A stretch of 64,000 nucleotides of DNA from contig CAMLHK010000002.1 in NCBI GenBank assembly GCA_946479925.1, positions 40,683-104,682 on the forward strand, given 5' to 3'. Made by a program: the position numbers and the translations under genes. This stretch comes from an uncultured Lactobacillus sp. GTDB lineage: Bacteria > Bacillota > Bacilli > Lactobacillales > Lactobacillaceae. The notes under the pieces were generated by a model. It was not told the DNA's origin, ran no database searches, and was given only the letters and a program-made list of their open reading frames with translations. Shown one piece after another: positions 22,321 to 32,611 of this stretch (positions are counted from its first letter, which is position 1; every line of letters begins with the position of its first letter).

Positions 22321-23157
22321 TTGGCTATTAAAATTTATAAGCCAACCACAAATGGTCGCCGTAATATGACTTCTTCCGACTTTGCTGAGATTACTAAGAC
22401 TACGCCAGAACGTACCTTACTTGAATCTCAATCACATACTGCAGGTCGTAACTCATATGGTCGTATTACAAGTAGACACCGTGGTGGTGGTCATAAACAA
22501 AAGTACCGTATCATCGATTTTAAGCGTAACAAGGACAATGCAAAGGCTGTTGTTAAGTCTATTGAATATGATCCAAACAGAAGTGCTAACATTGCGCTTT
22601 TACACTACACTGATGGTATCAAAGCTTACATTTTAGCTCCTAAAGGCTTAAAAGTTGGCGATGTTGTTGAATCTGGTCCAAATTCAGATATTAAACCAGG
22701 TAACGCTTTACCATTAGCAAACATTCCAACTGGTACTTCAATTCACAACATTGAATTAAGACCCGGCAAAGGTGGACAATTCGTAAGAAGTGCCGGCACC
22801 AGTGCTCAAGTTTTAGGTAATGACGGTAAGTACACTTTAGTTAGATTACAAAGTGGCGAAGTTCGTAAGATTTTGTCAGCTTGTCGTGCAACTATTGGTG
22901 TTGTTGGTAATGAACAACACTCATTGATTCAATTAGGTAAGGCTGGCCGTAGTCGCTGGTTAGGCAGACGTCCACAATCTCGTGGTTCTGTAATGAACCC
23001 TAACGATCACCCACATGGTGGTGGTGAAGGTAAGGCTCCAGTTGGTCGTCCACAACCTATGACTCCTTGGGGTAAGAAAGCTCGTGGTATTAAGACTAGA
23101 GATAGTAAGAAAGCTAGCGAGAAGTTAATTATTCGTCACCGTAAGGGTAGCAAGTAA
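22321..23157 (+). CDS. rplB: 50S ribosomal protein L2
   Basis: Primary 23S-binding protein needed for subunit joining and peptidyl transferase assembly. 278 residues. Seen: [13 protein letters not shown] in the N-terminal extension and the conserved [16 protein letters not shown] segment with the functional histidine. TTG start at 22321 with AGGAGG about 9 bases upstream; residues [13 protein letters not shown] are the normal start. Confidence 0.98.
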   Translation: MAIKIYKPTTNGRRNMTSSDFAEITKTTPERTLLESQSHTAGRNSYGRITSRHRGGGHKQKYRIIDFKRNKDNAKAVVKSIEYDPNRSANIALLHYTDGIKAYILAPKGLKVGDVVESGPNSDIKPGNALPLANIPTGTSIHNIELRPGKGGQFVRSAGTSAQVLGNDGKYTLVRLQSGEVRKILSACRATIGVVGNEQHSLIQLGKAGRSRWLGRRPQSRGSVMNPNDHPHGGGEGKAPVGRPQPMTPWGKKARGIKTRDSKKASEKLIIRHRKGSK

Positions 23158-23175
23158 CAGAAGGAGGGTTAATTA

Positions 23176-23457
23176 ATGAGCCGTAGTATTAAAAAAGGGC
23201 CTTTTGCTGATGCATCATTGCTGAAGAAAGTCGATGCACAAGCAGACACAGAGAAAAAACAGGTTATTAAAACCTGGTCGCGTCGTTCAACTATTTTCCC
23301 TTCCTTCGTTGGTTTGACTATAGCTGTTTACGATGGTAGAAAACATGTTCCAGTTTATATTACTGAAGACATGGTTGGTCACAAGTTAGGTGAATTTGTT
23401 CCAACGAGAACTTTCCACGGACACAAGACATCTGACGACAAGGCCACTGGAAAATAG
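23176..23457 (+). CDS. rpsS: 30S ribosomal protein S19
   Basis: Head protein that pairs with S13 near the A-site finger. 93 residues; [11 protein letters not shown] start and [16 protein letters not shown] motif are diagnostic. GAAGGAGGG ribosome site. Between rplB and rplV as in all S10 operons. Confidence 0.98.
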   Translation: MSRSIKKGPFADASLLKKVDAQADTEKKQVIKTWSRRSTIFPSFVGLTIAVYDGRKHVPVYITEDMVGHKLGEFVPTRTFHGHKTSDDKATGK

Positions 23458-23476
23458 AGGAAGGAGAAACACTTAA

Positions 23477-23830
23477 ATGGCAGAACAAATTAGTTCAGCT
23501 AGGGCTGAAGCAAGAACTGTTCGTATTGCTCCAAGAAAAGCACGTTTGGTCGTTGATTTGATTCGCGGCAAAGATGTTGCTGAAGCATTAGCAATCTTGG
23601 AATTTACGCCTAGAGCTGCTTCCCCAATCGTTGAAAAAGTTTTACGTTCAGCAATCGCTAACGCAGAACATAACTACGATCTTGAAAGTGCTAACCTTTA
23701 CGTATCAGAAGCATACGTAAATGAGGGTGCTACTTTAAAGAGATTTAGACCACGTGCCAAGGGTATGGCTTCTCCAATTAACAAGAGAACTAGTCATGTA
23801 GTTGTTGTAGTTTCAGAAAAGAACGATTAA
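23477..23830 (+). CDS. rplV: 50S ribosomal protein L22
   Basis: Exit-tunnel protein, 117 residues. The tunnel hairpin ([21 protein letters not shown]) is normal, with no insertion or deletion of the macrolide-resistance type. AGGAAGGAG ribosome site. Confidence 0.98.
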   Translation: MAEQISSARAEARTVRIAPRKARLVVDLIRGKDVAEALAILEFTPRAASPIVEKVLRSAIANAEHNYDLESANLYVSEAYVNEGATLKRFRPRAKGMASPINKRTSHVVVVVSEKND

Positions 23831-23843
23831 GGGAGGTATATTA

Positions 23844-24515
23844 ATGGGTCAGAAAATTAACCCAAATGGTTTTCGTCTCGGCGTAATTCGTGACTGGGAA
23901 TCTAAATGGTATGCTGACAGAGGATATAAAGAAACCTTAAATGAAGACTTGAAGATCAGAAACTTCATCTCAAAGAAATTAAAGGATGCCTCTGTTTCTA
24001 CTATTGAAATTGAACGTGCAGCAAACAGAATCAACGTATCAATTAATACCTCAAAGCCTGGTATGGTAATTGGTAAAGGTGGTTCTGAAGTTGAAGCTTT
24101 AAGAAAACAATTAAATGCATTAACTAAGAAGCAAGTTCACGTTAATATTGTTGAAATTAAGAAGCCAGATCTTGATGCTAAGTTAGTTGCTGACAGTATT
24201 GCAGCTCAACTTGAAGCTCGTGTTGCTTTCAGACGTGCTATGCGCCAAGCAACTCAAAGATCTATGCGTGCTGGTGCCAAAGGAATCAGAGTTCAAACTT
24301 CTGGTCGTTTAAATGGTGCTGACATGGCAAGAAGAGAATGGCACACTGAAGGTCGTGTTCCATTACAAACTTTAAGAGCTGACATTGATTACGCTTGGGT
24401 AAATGCCTTCACTACATACGGTGAAATTGGTGTTCAAGTATGGATCAACCGCGGAGAAGTTTTACCTTCAAAGAGTAAAAATCCTGCAAAAGCTGTGAAG
24501 GGAGGAAACAAATAA
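23844..24515 (+). CDS. rpsC: 30S ribosomal protein S3
   Basis: mRNA-entry protein of the 30S head, 223 residues. Seen: [12 protein letters not shown] start, KH domain with [18 protein letters not shown] (about residues 73-90), and the C-terminal domain with [19 protein letters not shown] ribosome site; stop overlaps the rplP start by one base. Confidence 0.98.
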   Translation: MGQKINPNGFRLGVIRDWESKWYADRGYKETLNEDLKIRNFISKKLKDASVSTIEIERAANRINVSINTSKPGMVIGKGGSEVEALRKQLNALTKKQVHVNIVEIKKPDLDAKLVADSIAAQLEARVAFRRAMRQATQRSMRAGAKGIRVQTSGRLNGADMARREWHTEGRVPLQTLRADIDYAWVNAFTTYGEIGVQVWINRGEVLPSKSKNPAKAVKGGNK

Positions 24516-24955
24516 TGCCTCTAGTACCTAAAAGAGTAAAGCACCGTCGTGAATTCCGTGGAAAGATGCGTGGTGCTGCTAAGGGTGGTAAGACCATCGC
24601 TTTCGGCGAATACGGTTTACAAGCTCTTGAATCTCACTGGATTACTAATCAACAAATCGAAGCTGCCCGTGTTGCGATGACTCGTTACATGAAGCGTGGT
24701 GGTAAAGTTTGGATTAGAATTTTCCCTCAAAAGTCATACACTGCCAAAGGTGTTGGTGTCCGGATGGGTTCCGGTAAAGGTGCACCAGCTGGTTGGGTAG
24801 CTGTAGTTAAGAGAGAAAAGATTATGTTTGAAATTGGCGGAGTTAGTGAAGAAGTTGCTCGTGAAGCTTTAAGACTTGCTTCAACAAAATTGCCAATTAA
24901 ATGTAAGTTTGTGAAAAGAAGTTCGGAAGTAGGTGGCAATTCTAATGAAGGCTAA
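24515..24955 (+). CDS. rplP: 50S ribosomal protein L16
   Basis: Late-assembly protein at the A-site tRNA elbow, 146 residues. [15 protein letters not shown] start, [21 protein letters not shown]-type core and [13 protein letters not shown] loop. Its stop lies 8 bases inside rpmC, so rplP and rpmC are coupled. Confidence 0.98.
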   Translation: MPLVPKRVKHRREFRGKMRGAAKGGKTIAFGEYGLQALESHWITNQQIEAARVAMTRYMKRGGKVWIRIFPQKSYTAKGVGVRMGSGKGAPAGWVAVVKREKIMFEIGGVSEEVAREALRLASTKLPIKCKFVKRSSEVGGNSNEG

Positions 24956-25142
24956 GGATATCAGAGCACTAACCACTGATCAGATGTTGGACAAGGAAAA
25001 GCAATATAAAGAAGAACTCTTCAACTTGCGTTTCCAACAAGCAACGGGTCAATTAGAAAATACCGCTCGTCTACGCAAAGTCCGTAAAAACATCGCTAGA
25101 ATTAAAACAATTCTAAGTGAAGATGCATTGAAGAAAGATTAG
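24945..25142 (+). CDS. rpmC: 50S ribosomal protein L29
   Basis: Two-helix protein next to the tunnel exit. With ATG at 24945 it has 65 residues beginning [14 protein letters not shown], the family start. A GTG at 24933 is in frame, but it lies within the AGGTGG ribosome site (24931-24936) that serves the ATG, so the ATG is chosen. Overlaps the end of rplP. Confidence 0.97.
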   Translation: MKAKDIRALTTDQMLDKEKQYKEELFNLRFQQATGQLENTARLRKVRKNIARIKTILSEDALKKD

Positions 25143-25160
25143 TGGAAGGGAGTTATTAAC

Positions 25161-25427
25161 TTGAGCGAAACAATCGAAAGAAATCGTCGTCACGTATATC
25201 AAGGTCGAGTAGTTTCAGATAAGAATGACAAGACTATCACAGTTGTTGTTGATACTTACAAGAATCACCCTGTTTACAAGAAGCGTATCAAGTACTCCAA
25301 GAAGTACTACGCACAAGACGAAAAAAATGAAGCTAAAGTTGGCGATACTGTTCGTATCATGGAAACCCGTCCATTATCTCGTACAAAGCGCTTCCGTTTA
25401 GTAAAAATTGTCAAGAAATCTGTATAG
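25161..25427 (+). CDS. rpsQ: 30S ribosomal protein S17
   Basis: Primary 16S-binding OB-fold protein, 88 residues. [20 protein letters not shown] and [17 protein letters not shown] motifs. TTG start at 25161 with GAAGGGAG upstream; no better in-frame start. Confidence 0.97.
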   Translation: MSETIERNRRHVYQGRVVSDKNDKTITVVVDTYKNHPVYKKRIKYSKKYYAQDEKNEAKVGDTVRIMETRPLSRTKRFRLVKIVKKSV

Positions 25428-25459
25428 TTTTGCGGATTTAGTGAGGGGAGGATTAAATA

Positions 25460-25828
25460 GTGATTCAAAATGAATCCCGTTTGAAGGTTGCTGATAACTC
25501 TGGTGCCAGAGAACTATTAGTTATTAGAGTCTTAGGTGGATCAAGACGTAAGACCGGTAACATTGGTGATATCGTAGTAGCAACTGTTAAACAAGCAACA
25601 CCAGGTGGCGTTGTCAAAAAAGGTGACGTTGTCAAAGCTGTCATTGTTAGAACAAAATCAGGCGCACGCCGTGAAGATGGTTCATACATCAAATTTGATG
25701 AAAATGCCGGCGTTGTAATTAATGCAGATAAGAGCCCACGCGGTACTCGTATCTTTGGGCCTGTTGCACGTGAGTTGCGTGAGCACGACTTTATGAAAAT
25801 CGTCTCTCTTGCTCCTGAAGTCTTATAA
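25460..25828 (+). CDS. rplN: 50S ribosomal protein L14
   Basis: Inter-subunit bridge protein, 122 residues, the standard length. [21 protein letters not shown] start and [15 protein letters not shown] end are diagnostic. GTG start at 25460 with GGGGAGG upstream. First gene of the spc part of the cluster. Confidence 0.98.
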   Translation: MIQNESRLKVADNSGARELLVIRVLGGSRRKTGNIGDIVVATVKQATPGGVVKKGDVVKAVIVRTKSGARREDGSYIKFDENAGVVINADKSPRGTRIFGPVARELREHDFMKIVSLAPEVL

Positions 25829-25845
25829 TTAAGTGAGGTGCACTG

Positions 25846-26109
25846 ATGTTTGTTAAAACTGGTGACAAAGTAAAAGTTATTGCCGGAAAAGACAAAGGTA
25901 AAGAAGGCATTGTTTTATCTGTTAATGTTAAAAAGAACCGTGTGGTTGTTAAAGGCGTTAATAAGATTAAGAAACACCAAAAGCCTTCACAGACTAATGC
26001 TAATGGTGGTGTAGTTGAATCAGAAGGTTCAATTCACGCATCAAACGTTAAAGTCATTGCAAAGTCTGAAGGCAAAGCAAATGATAATAAAGAAGAAACT
26101 AAGAAGTAG
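25846..26109 (+). CDS. rplX: 50S ribosomal protein L24
   Basis: Assembly-initiator KOW-domain protein, 87 residues. [18 protein letters not shown] is the KOW motif; the C-terminal 20 residues are a short charged tail rich in Lys, Asn and Glu. GAGGTG ribosome site. Confidence 0.97.
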   Translation: MFVKTGDKVKVIAGKDKGKEGIVLSVNVKKNRVVVKGVNKIKKHQKPSQTNANGGVVESEGSIHASNVKVIAKSEGKANDNKEETKK

Positions 26110-26123
26110 AAGGGAGGACACAA

Positions 26124-26666
26124 ATGGCAAATTATTTAGCTCAAGAATATAAAGAAAAAATTGTTCCTGCATTGCAAGAAAAGTTTGATTACAGCTCAGT
26201 TATGCAAGTACCAAAGATTGAGAAAATCGTTTTGAACATGGGTGTTGGTGATGCTGTTTCCAACGCTAAAAACTTAGACGAAGCTGTTGAAGAATTAACT
26301 TTAATTTCAGGTCAAAAGCCTTTGGTAACAAAAGCCAAAAAGTCAATCGCTAACTTCCGCTTGCGTGAAGGTATGTCTATCGGTGCTAAGGTTACACTTA
26401 GAGGAGATAGAATGTATGACTTCTTGTATAAGTTAATCAGTGTTTCACTTCCTCGTGTTCGCGACTTCCGCGGTGTTTCAAGCCGTTCATTTGATGGTCG
26501 TGGTAACTACACTTTAGGTATTAAGGAACAATTAATTTTCCCAGAAATTGACTTTGATAAAGTTAATAGAACCAGGGGTTTAGATGTTGTTATCGTTACT
26601 ACTGCCAATACAGATGAGGAAGCTAGAGAACTTCTAAGTCAATTTGGTATGCCGTTTGCAAAATAA
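26124..26666 (+). CDS. rplE: 50S ribosomal protein L5
   Basis: 5S rRNA-binding protein of the central protuberance, 180 residues. [32 protein letters not shown] and [15 protein letters not shown] are hallmark segments. GGGAGG ribosome site; 12 bases to rpsN. Confidence 0.98.
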   Translation: MANYLAQEYKEKIVPALQEKFDYSSVMQVPKIEKIVLNMGVGDAVSNAKNLDEAVEELTLISGQKPLVTKAKKSIANFRLREGMSIGAKVTLRGDRMYDFLYKLISVSLPRVRDFRGVSSRSFDGRGNYTLGIKEQLIFPEIDFDKVNRTRGLDVVIVTTANTDEEARELLSQFGMPFAK

Positions 26667-26678
26667 TGGAGGACATTA

Positions 26679-26864
26679 ATGGCTAAGACATCACAAAAAA
26701 TTAGAAATCATCGTCCTGCTAAATTTTCTTCACGTGAATACACTCGTTGCGAGAGATGTGGTCGTCCACGCTCTGTTTATCGTAAGTTTGGCTTATGCCG
26801 TATTTGCTTGAAAGATTTAGCTCACAAAGGTCAAATTCCTGGCCTTAAAAAGGCTAGTTGGTAA
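26679..26864 (+). CDS. rpsN: 30S ribosomal protein S14, zinc-binding (type Z)
   Basis: Short 61-residue S14 with two intact CxxC pairs (CERCGR and CRICLK), so it is the zinc-requiring form; the longer zinc-free paralogue is often elsewhere in lactobacilli. Replaces the usual long rpsN in the spc operon of Firmicutes. TGGAGG ribosome site. Confidence 0.98.
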   Translation: MAKTSQKIRNHRPAKFSSREYTRCERCGRPRSVYRKFGLCRICLKDLAHKGQIPGLKKASW

Positions 26865-26886
26865 TACGGATAGGAGGATAGCATAA

Positions 26887-27285
26887 ATGGTCATGACAGA
26901 TCCGATCGCAGACTACTTGACTAGAATTAGAAATGCCAACATGGCAAAACATAATTCTGTTGAAGTTCCTGCATCAAACATTAAAAAATCTATTTCAGAA
27001 ATTTTGAAACGCGAAGGCTTCATCCGTGATTACGAAGTTACTGATGACAACAAGCAAGGCATGATTAAGATTTTCTTGAAATATGGTCCAGACGGAGAAC
27101 GTGTCATTTCAGGCTTAAAGCGTATTTCTAAGCCAGGTCTTAGAAATTACGTTAGTGCTGAAAACTTACCTAAAGTTCTTAACGGTTTAGGTATCGCCAT
27201 CGTTTCAACTTCTGCCGGTGTAATTACCGATAAAGAAGCTAGACAAAAAGACGTTGGTGGCGAAGTTGTTGCTTACGTTTGGTAA
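26887..27285 (+). CDS. rpsH: 30S ribosomal protein S8
   Basis: Platform protein and, in many bacteria, translational repressor of spc genes. 132 residues beginning [21 protein letters not shown] 26887 is 9 bases from AGGAGG; ATG 26893 (MTDPIAD) is the alternative but its spacing is poorer. C-terminal [13 protein letters not shown]...GGEVVAYVW is diagnostic. Confidence 0.98.
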   Translation: MVMTDPIADYLTRIRNANMAKHNSVEVPASNIKKSISEILKREGFIRDYEVTDDNKQGMIKIFLKYGPDGERVISGLKRISKPGLRNYVSAENLPKVLNGLGIAIVSTSAGVITDKEARQKDVGGEVVAYVW

Positions 27286-27309
27286 TTTTGACAGAAAGGA
27301 GAACAATCA

Positions 27310-27840
27310 ATGAGCCGTATCGGTTTAAAAACAATTGAAGTCCCAGATAGTGTCACTGTTACCAAGAAGGGTGACAATATCACTGTTAAAGGACCTAAAG
27401 GTGAATTAACCAGATATTTCGATCCAAAAATCACTTTTAAACAAGAAGATGGTAAAATTAACTTCTCACGTTCTAGTGAAAGCGACAAAGCTCTTCATGG
27501 TACCGAGAGAGCTAATTTAGCCTCTATGGTTGAAGGTGTAGTTGATGGATATAAGAAAACTTTAAAGTTAATCGGTGTTGGTTACCGTGCAACAGCACAA
27601 GGTAATAAGCTAACTTTAAATGTTGGTTATTCACACCCAGTTGTAATGACTGCACCAGAAGGTGTTTCAGTGAAAGCTACTTCAGCTACAGACATTGAAG
27701 TAGAAGGAATTTCTAAGCAAAATGTTGGACAATTTGCTGCTGAAATTCGCGATGTACGTCCACCAGAGCCTTACAAGGGTAAAGGTATTCGTTACACTGA
27801 CGAATACGTACGTCGTAAGGAAGGTAAGACAGGTAAATAG
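27310..27840 (+). CDS. rplF: 50S ribosomal protein L6
   Basis: Protein near the factor-binding site, 176 residues, two similar domains. [16 protein letters not shown] start and the C-terminal [16 protein letters not shown] are standard. AAAGGAG ribosome site. Confidence 0.98.
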   Translation: MSRIGLKTIEVPDSVTVTKKGDNITVKGPKGELTRYFDPKITFKQEDGKINFSRSSESDKALHGTERANLASMVEGVVDGYKKTLKLIGVGYRATAQGNKLTLNVGYSHPVVMTAPEGVSVKATSATDIEVEGISKQNVGQFAAEIRDVRPPEPYKGKGIRYTDEYVRRKEGKTGK

Positions 27841-27864
27841 TAAATAAATTTTTGAGGTGAAATT

Positions 27865-28224
27865 GTGATTTCAAAACCAGATAAGAACAAATTGCGCTTA
27901 AAGCGTCATAAACGTATTCGTAGCAAAATTTCTGGTACTGCTGAGCGCCCACGCTTAAGCGTTTTCCGTTCAAACAAAAACATCTACGCTCAATTAATTG
28001 ATGACGTAGCGGGTGTAACGCTAGCAAGTGCCTCATCTTTAGATGATTCTGTTGCAAAGGATTCAGCTAAAGTAGAACAGGCTCAAGCTGTTGGTAAGGC
28101 AATTGCCGAAGCAGCAAAAGCTAAAAACATTTCAAATGTTGTGTTCGATAGAAGTGGTTACTTATACCACGGCCGTATTTCAGCTTTGGCAGATGCCGCT
28201 CGTGAAAACGGATTAGAGTTCTAG
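27865..28224 (+). CDS. rplR: 50S ribosomal protein L18
   Basis: 5S rRNA-binding protein, 119 residues. [20 protein letters not shown] start region and [20 protein letters not shown] end are diagnostic. GTG start at 27865 with GAGGTG upstream. Confidence 0.97.
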   Translation: MISKPDKNKLRLKRHKRIRSKISGTAERPRLSVFRSNKNIYAQLIDDVAGVTLASASSLDDSVAKDSAKVEQAQAVGKAIAEAAKAKNISNVVFDRSGYLYHGRISALADAARENGLEF

Positions 28225-28240
28225 GAAAGGAGATAAATAC

Positions 28241-28747
28241 ATGGCAAACCGCAACGATTCTCGTAATAATCGCAGAAATAAAGACGACATCGAAGATCAG
28301 TTAGTAGCAATTAATCGTGTCACCAAGGTTGTCAAGGGTGGTCAACGAATGAGATTTGCTGCCTTGGTAATCGTTGGCGACAAAAAAGGTCGTGTAGGCT
28401 TTGGTACTGGTAAAGCTCAAGAAGTTCCAGAAGCAATCCGTAAGGCCGTTGAAGCTGGTAAAAAGAACATGATTACTGTTCCTAAGGTTGGTACTACCAT
28501 TCCTCATGAGGTAATTGGACATTATGGTTCAGGTAGTATTTTAATTAAACCTGCCCCAGCTGGTTCCGGAGTTGCTGCCGGTGGTGCCGTTCGTATCGTT
28601 ATGGATATGGCTGGTATCGCAGATGTTACTTCTAAGTCACTCGGTTCAAACACTCCAATTAATGTTGTTCGTGCAACTATTGATGGTTTGAAGAAGCTTA
28701 GAACTAGTGAAGATGTTGAAAAGCTTCGTCACGCAGATTTAGATTAG
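28241..28747 (+). CDS. rpsE: 30S ribosomal protein S5
   Basis: Ribosomal-accuracy protein at the mRNA entry, 168 residues. dsRNA-binding domain with [21 protein letters not shown] and the [28 protein letters not shown] and TPINVVRAT motifs. N-terminal 20 residues are unusually rich in Asn, Asp and Arg, common in lactobacilli. AAAGGAG ribosome site. Confidence 0.98.
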   Translation: MANRNDSRNNRRNKDDIEDQLVAINRVTKVVKGGQRMRFAALVIVGDKKGRVGFGTGKAQEVPEAIRKAVEAGKKNMITVPKVGTTIPHEVIGHYGSGSILIKPAPAGSGVAAGGAVRIVMDMAGIADVTSKSLGSNTPINVVRATIDGLKKLRTSEDVEKLRHADLD

Positions 28748-28760
28748 GGAGACAATATAA

Positions 28761-28946
28761 ATGACTGAATTAAAAGTTACTTTAATTAGAAGTGCTGCGC
28801 ACCGTCTACCTAATCAACAAAAAATTGTTAAAGCTTTGGGCTTAGGTAGAATCAATAGTACAGCTACTCTACCAGACAACGCTGCTACTCGTGGTGCATT
28901 GATGAAAATTGCACACTTGATCTCAGTTGAAGAGATCAACAAATAA
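28761..28946 (+). CDS. rpmD: 50S ribosomal protein L30
   Basis: Small large-subunit protein, 61 residues, [20 protein letters not shown] start. Present in most Firmicutes spc operons between rpsE and rplO, as here. GGGAG ribosome site. Confidence 0.97.
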   Translation: MTELKVTLIRSAAHRLPNQQKIVKALGLGRINSTATLPDNAATRGALMKIAHLISVEEINK

Positions 28947-28969
28947 ATTATTGAGGAGGTGCCGAATTA

Positions 28970-29410
28970 ATGAAGCTTCATGAATTACATGCTGCTGAGG
29001 GTTCACGCAATACTAGAAAACGTGTTGGACGTGGTACTTCAAGTGGTTACGGTAAGACTTCAGGCCGTGGACAAAAGGGACAATTAGCCCGTCAAGGTGG
29101 ACACACTCGTTTAGGCTTTGAAGGTGGACAAATGCCATTATTCAGAACTATGCCTAAGCGTGGTTTTAAGAATGTTAACCGTAAAGAATATGCAATTATT
29201 AATTTAGACGACTTAAACAAGTTTAAAGACAATGACGAAGTAACTATTGCAAGTCTTAAAGAAAACGGTTTGGTAAAGAAAGAATTATCAGGCGTTAAAT
29301 TACTTGCCAATGGTGAATTGAAAGTTAAGTTAAACGTAAAGGTTAACAAAGTTTCCGCCGCTGCCAAGAAAGCAGTTGAAGCTGCAGGCGGATCTGTTGA
29401 GGTGATCTAA
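28970..29410 (+). CDS. rplO: 50S ribosomal protein L15
   Basis: Late-assembly protein, 146 residues. Glycine/Arg-rich N-terminal tail ([28 protein letters not shown]) and [18 protein letters not shown] motif. GAGGAGG ribosome site. Stop overlaps the secY start by one base. Confidence 0.98.
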   Translation: MKLHELHAAEGSRNTRKRVGRGTSSGYGKTSGRGQKGQLARQGGHTRLGFEGGQMPLFRTMPKRGFKNVNRKEYAIINLDDLNKFKDNDEVTIASLKENGLVKKELSGVKLLANGELKVKLNVKVNKVSAAAKKAVEAAGGSVEVI

Positions 29411-30705
29411 TGTTTTCGACTTTGAAGAACGCCTTTAAGGATAAAGAAATTAGAAATAAAATTTATTTTACCCTCTTTATTCTTTTGCTTTATCGCATTG
29501 GAGCTAACATTACTGTTCCAGGTGTCAATGCAAAAGCGATTACTCAAGTTGCACAAACTGGTTTGGTCCCAATGCTGGACACTGTGTCCGGTGGTGGGCT
29601 AGATAACTACTCAATCTTTTCACTGGGTGTTTCCCCGTATATCACTGCACAAATTGTTATTCAATTATTGCAAATGGATATAGTTCCTACATTAGTAGAA
29701 TGGGGAAAGCAAGGTGAAGTAGGTCGTCGTAAGACAAACAATGTGACAAGATGGCTTGCATTGGTTGTTGCTTTCATTCAGAGTATCGGAATCACGCTTG
29801 GTTTCAACGCTTTGACTGAGATGGGATTAGTCAAATCACAGACTTGGCAATCCTATGTTGAGATTGCAATTGTGATGACTGCCGGAACAATGTTACTAAC
29901 CTGGTTAGGTGATGAAATCACTGATAAAGGTTTAGGAAACGGAGTTTCAGTTATCATTTTTGCTGGTATTATTGCTCGACTTCCGCGCGGCCTATGGCAG
30001 CTTTATAAAGATGAAGTTATTAACAATAGTGCGAGTGACCGTTGGCAAGGAATTGTGTTCTTCATTGCGATTATCATTGCAATACTCATCGTAACTCAAA
30101 TTGTTACTTGGGTTGAACAGGCAGATCGCCGAATTCCAATCCAATACACTAGACGAGCAACTACCAGTGGCTCAGAAAGTTTCTTACCATTAAAAGTTAA
30201 TGTTTCAGGTGTTATTCCAGTAATTTTCGCTAGTTCGTTTATCGTAACACCAGCGACAATTTTAATGGCCTTTCAAAGAACCCAAGGCGATCAACAATGG
30301 TACAAGGTAATGACTACAATCTTTAGTCTGCAAACTACGCCTGGTGTAGTAATTTACACAGTGTTGATTGTACTGTTTACTTTCTTTTATGCTTTTGTTC
30401 AGGTTAATCCTGAGAAGCTTGCTAAGAACTTACAAAAACAAGGTGCATACATTCCTAGTGTATGGCCAGGCAAGGATACTCAAAAATACGTTTCAAAAGT
30501 GTTGATTAGATTATCAACTGTTGGTTCAGTATTTTTAGGTTTGGTAGCATTGCTACCACAACTTGCAACTAATTTGTGGGGCTTACCAAGTTCAATCGGA
30601 CTAGGTGGAACTAGTTTATTGATCGTAATTGGGGTTGTCTTGGAGTTATCTCGTCAAATTAACGGCTTGTTAATGAAGAGAGAATATGTAGGATTCATCA
30701 GATAG
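29410..30705 (+). CDS. secY: Preprotein translocase subunit SecY
   Basis: Channel-forming subunit of the SecYEG translocon in the cytoplasmic membrane. 431 residues, about ten TM helices. Seen: plug-region GLDNYSIFSLGVSPYITAQI, the QVTWVEQADRRIPIQYTRR-type cytoplasmic loop (residues about 235-250) and the C-terminal INGLLMKREYVGF. Translationally coupled to rplO (TAATG). Followed 10 bases later by adk. Confidence 0.98.
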   Translation: MFSTLKNAFKDKEIRNKIYFTLFILLLYRIGANITVPGVNAKAITQVAQTGLVPMLDTVSGGGLDNYSIFSLGVSPYITAQIVIQLLQMDIVPTLVEWGKQGEVGRRKTNNVTRWLALVVAFIQSIGITLGFNALTEMGLVKSQTWQSYVEIAIVMTAGTMLLTWLGDEITDKGLGNGVSVIIFAGIIARLPRGLWQLYKDEVINNSASDRWQGIVFFIAIIIAILIVTQIVTWVEQADRRIPIQYTRRATTSGSESFLPLKVNVSGVIPVIFASSFIVTPATILMAFQRTQGDQQWYKVMTTIFSLQTTPGVVIYTVLIVLFTFFYAFVQVNPEKLAKNLQKQGAYIPSVWPGKDTQKYVSKVLIRLSTVGSVFLGLVALLPQLATNLWGLPSSIGLGGTSLLIVIGVVLELSRQINGLLMKREYVGFIR

Positions 30706-30715
30706 GAACGAATAA

Positions 30716-31372
30716 ATGATTAATTTATTTCTTTTAGGTTTGCCAGGTGCTGGTAAAGGAACAGTATCAGAGCAAATTGTTGATAAGTATCATCTAACTC
30801 ATATTTCAACTGGGGATATGTTTAGAGAAGCAATGGCTAATGAGACTAAAGTTGGTCTTGAAGCTAAAAGTTACATTGATAAAGGTGATTTGGTACCGGA
30901 CGAAGTTACTGCCAAATTAGTTGAAGAACGTATAGGGCAACCTGATATTAAAGAGGGTTACATCTTAGATGGTTTTCCACGGACTATTGTTCAGGCGGAA
31001 CTTTTTGAAGATATTGCTAAACGCGTCAATAAACAATTAACAAACGTAATTTCACTTGAAGTTAAAGAAGAAACTTTAGTAAAACGTTTGTCAGCACGCT
31101 TTATGTGCAAAAATTGTGGTGCTACTTATAATAAGATTACAAAAATGCCCCAAGTTACAGGGACTTGTGATCGTTGTGGCAGTCATGACTTTTATCAACG
31201 TGAAGATGACAAGCCTGAAGTAGTAAAAAATCGTTTAGAAGTAAATGAAAAGATGAATACACCGCTAAAGGACTTTTACCAGAAAAAAGGTTTGTTAACT
31301 GTTGTTGATGGTGAACAAACCCCTGAAGAAGTTTTCAAGAATGTTGATGCGGTTTTAAGTAAAAAGCAATAA
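30716..31372 (+). CDS. adk: Adenylate kinase with zinc-type lid
   Basis: Interconverts ATP + AMP and 2 ADP in the cytosol. 218 residues. P-loop GLPGAGKGT (7-15), AMP-binding [15 protein letters not shown], and a LID with CxxC...CxxC ([14 protein letters not shown]), the Gram-positive zinc form. GGAACG is a modest ribosome site. Map is absent after adk, unlike in Bacillus. Confidence 0.98.
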   Translation: MINLFLLGLPGAGKGTVSEQIVDKYHLTHISTGDMFREAMANETKVGLEAKSYIDKGDLVPDEVTAKLVEERIGQPDIKEGYILDGFPRTIVQAELFEDIAKRVNKQLTNVISLEVKEETLVKRLSARFMCKNCGATYNKITKMPQVTGTCDRCGSHDFYQREDDKPEVVKNRLEVNEKMNTPLKDFYQKKGLLTVVDGEQTPEEVFKNVDAVLSKKQ

Positions 31373-31392
31373 TTTGTATATTTACTTTTCCG

Positions 31393-31401
31393 TGTTATAA
31401 T
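31393..31401 (+). promoter_or_regulatory. Internal promoter before infA
   Basis: TGTTATAAT (31393-31401) is an extended -10 in the 65-base adk-infA gap; a poor -35 (TTTGTA, 31373-31378) is 17 bases upstream. It would give the infA-rpmJ-rpsM-rpsK-rpoA-rplQ genes a separate transcript. Confidence 0.55.
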
Positions 31402-31437
31402 TTCAAAGTATGACTGTTTAAATGCGGAGGAACGGCT

Positions 31438-31659
31438 TTGGCAAAAGATGATGTCATAGAAGTAAAGGGTAAGGTTGTTGATACCCTACCTAATGCTATG
31501 TTTAAAGTTGAATTGGAAAATGGAGCTGTGATTTTAGCACATGTTTCCGGTAAGATTAGGATGCATTATATTCGAATTTTACCTGGAGACCGTGTTACTG
31601 TTGAACTTTCTCCTTATGATTTAACTAAAGGTAGAATAACTTATCGATTTATAAAGTAA
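31438..31659 (+). CDS. infA: Translation initiation factor IF-1
   Basis: OB-fold factor that occupies the A-site during initiation. 73 residues, [21 protein letters not shown] start, [17 protein letters not shown] core. TTG start at 31438 with GCGGAGG upstream. Confidence 0.98.
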   Translation: MAKDDVIEVKGKVVDTLPNAMFKVELENGAVILAHVSGKIRMHYIRILPGDRVTVELSPYDLTKGRITYRFIK

Positions 31660-31673
31660 TAACGGAGGGAAAC

Positions 31674-31790
31674 ATGAAGGTTAGACCATCTGTTAAACCA
31701 ATGTGTGAACATTGTAAGATAATTAAAAGAAATGGTCGTGTAATGGTTATTTGCTCTGCAAATCCAAAGCACAAGCAACGTCAAGGTTAG
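31674..31790 (+). CDS. rpmJ: 50S ribosomal protein L36
   Basis: 38-residue zinc-ribbon protein, [19 protein letters not shown] start, with the zinc ligands C11, C14, C27 and H32. ACGGAGGG ribosome site directly upstream. Too short for most ORF thresholds, but start, length and location between infA and rpsM are exactly as expected. Confidence 0.97.
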   Translation: MKVRPSVKPMCEHCKIIKRNGRVMVICSANPKHKQRQG

Positions 31791-31810
31791 AAAAATAGGA
31801 GGTGCAATTT

Positions 31811-32161
31811 ATGGCACGTATTGCTGGTGTTGACTTACCAAGAGATAAAAGAATAGTTGTTGCATTAACTTATATTTATGGTATTGGTGAACCAACAGCA
31901 CAAAAGATTTGTGCGGATGCTGGTGTTTCTGAAGACATACGTTCAAAAGATTTGACTCCAGATGACCAAGAGAAGCTTCGTGCAGAAGTTGATAAATACC
32001 GTGTTGAAGGTGACTTACGTAGAGAAGTCAGCATGAACATTAAGCGGTTAATTGATATTGGTTCATATCGTGGTATTCGCCACCGTCGTGGACTTCCAGT
32101 TCGTGGTCAAAATACCAAGAATAATGCTCGTACACGTAAGGGTAGTAAAAAGAATAAATAA
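31811..32161 (+). CDS. rpsM: 30S ribosomal protein S13
   Basis: Head protein contacting P-site tRNA and bridge B1, 116 residues with ATG 31811 ([14 protein letters not shown]). A GTG at 31802 is in frame but lies within the AGGAGGTG ribosome site, so it is rejected. C-terminal [14 protein letters not shown] tail is typical. Confidence 0.98.
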   Translation: MARIAGVDLPRDKRIVVALTYIYGIGEPTAQKICADAGVSEDIRSKDLTPDDQEKLRAEVDKYRVEGDLRREVSMNIKRLIDIGSYRGIRHRRGLPVRGQNTKNNARTRKGSKKNK

Positions 32162-32182
32162 AAATTTTAAGGAGGTTTATTG

Positions 32183-32566
32183 ATGCCTAAAACAGCACGT
32201 AAACGCCGTGTGAAGAAGCACGTTGAAAAAGGCGTTGCTCATATCCATTCTACGTTTAACAATACTTTAGTCATGATTACTGACGTTCAAGGCAATGCAA
32301 TTGCTTGGTCTTCAGCTGGTGCATTAGGCTTTAAAGGTAGTCGTAAGTCTACACCATTTGCGGCACAAATGGCAGCCGAAGCAGCAGCTAAGAGCGCAAT
32401 GGATCAAGGCATGAAACATGTTGAAGTTTCTGTTAAAGGTCCTGGTGCTGGCCGTGAATCTGCTATTAGATCGCTACAAGCGACTGGGCTTGAAATCACC
32501 GCAATTCGTGATGTTACCCCAGTTCCTCACAATGGTTCTAGACCACCAAAACGTCGTCGTGTTTAA
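32183..32566 (+). CDS. rpsK: 30S ribosomal protein S11
   Basis: Platform protein near the E-site mRNA, 127 residues. [16 protein letters not shown] and the C-terminal [15 protein letters not shown] are diagnostic. ATG 32183 is 7 bases from AAGGAGG; the TTG at 32180 is in frame but less well placed. Confidence 0.98.
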   Translation: MPKTARKRRVKKHVEKGVAHIHSTFNNTLVMITDVQGNAIAWSSAGALGFKGSRKSTPFAAQMAAEAAAKSAMDQGMKHVEVSVKGPGAGRESAIRSLQATGLEITAIRDVTPVPHNGSRPPKRRRV

Positions 32567-32611
32567 TTTTGTTCTTAATGAAGGACATTGCGTTTTGAAA
32601 GGGGCCTAGTA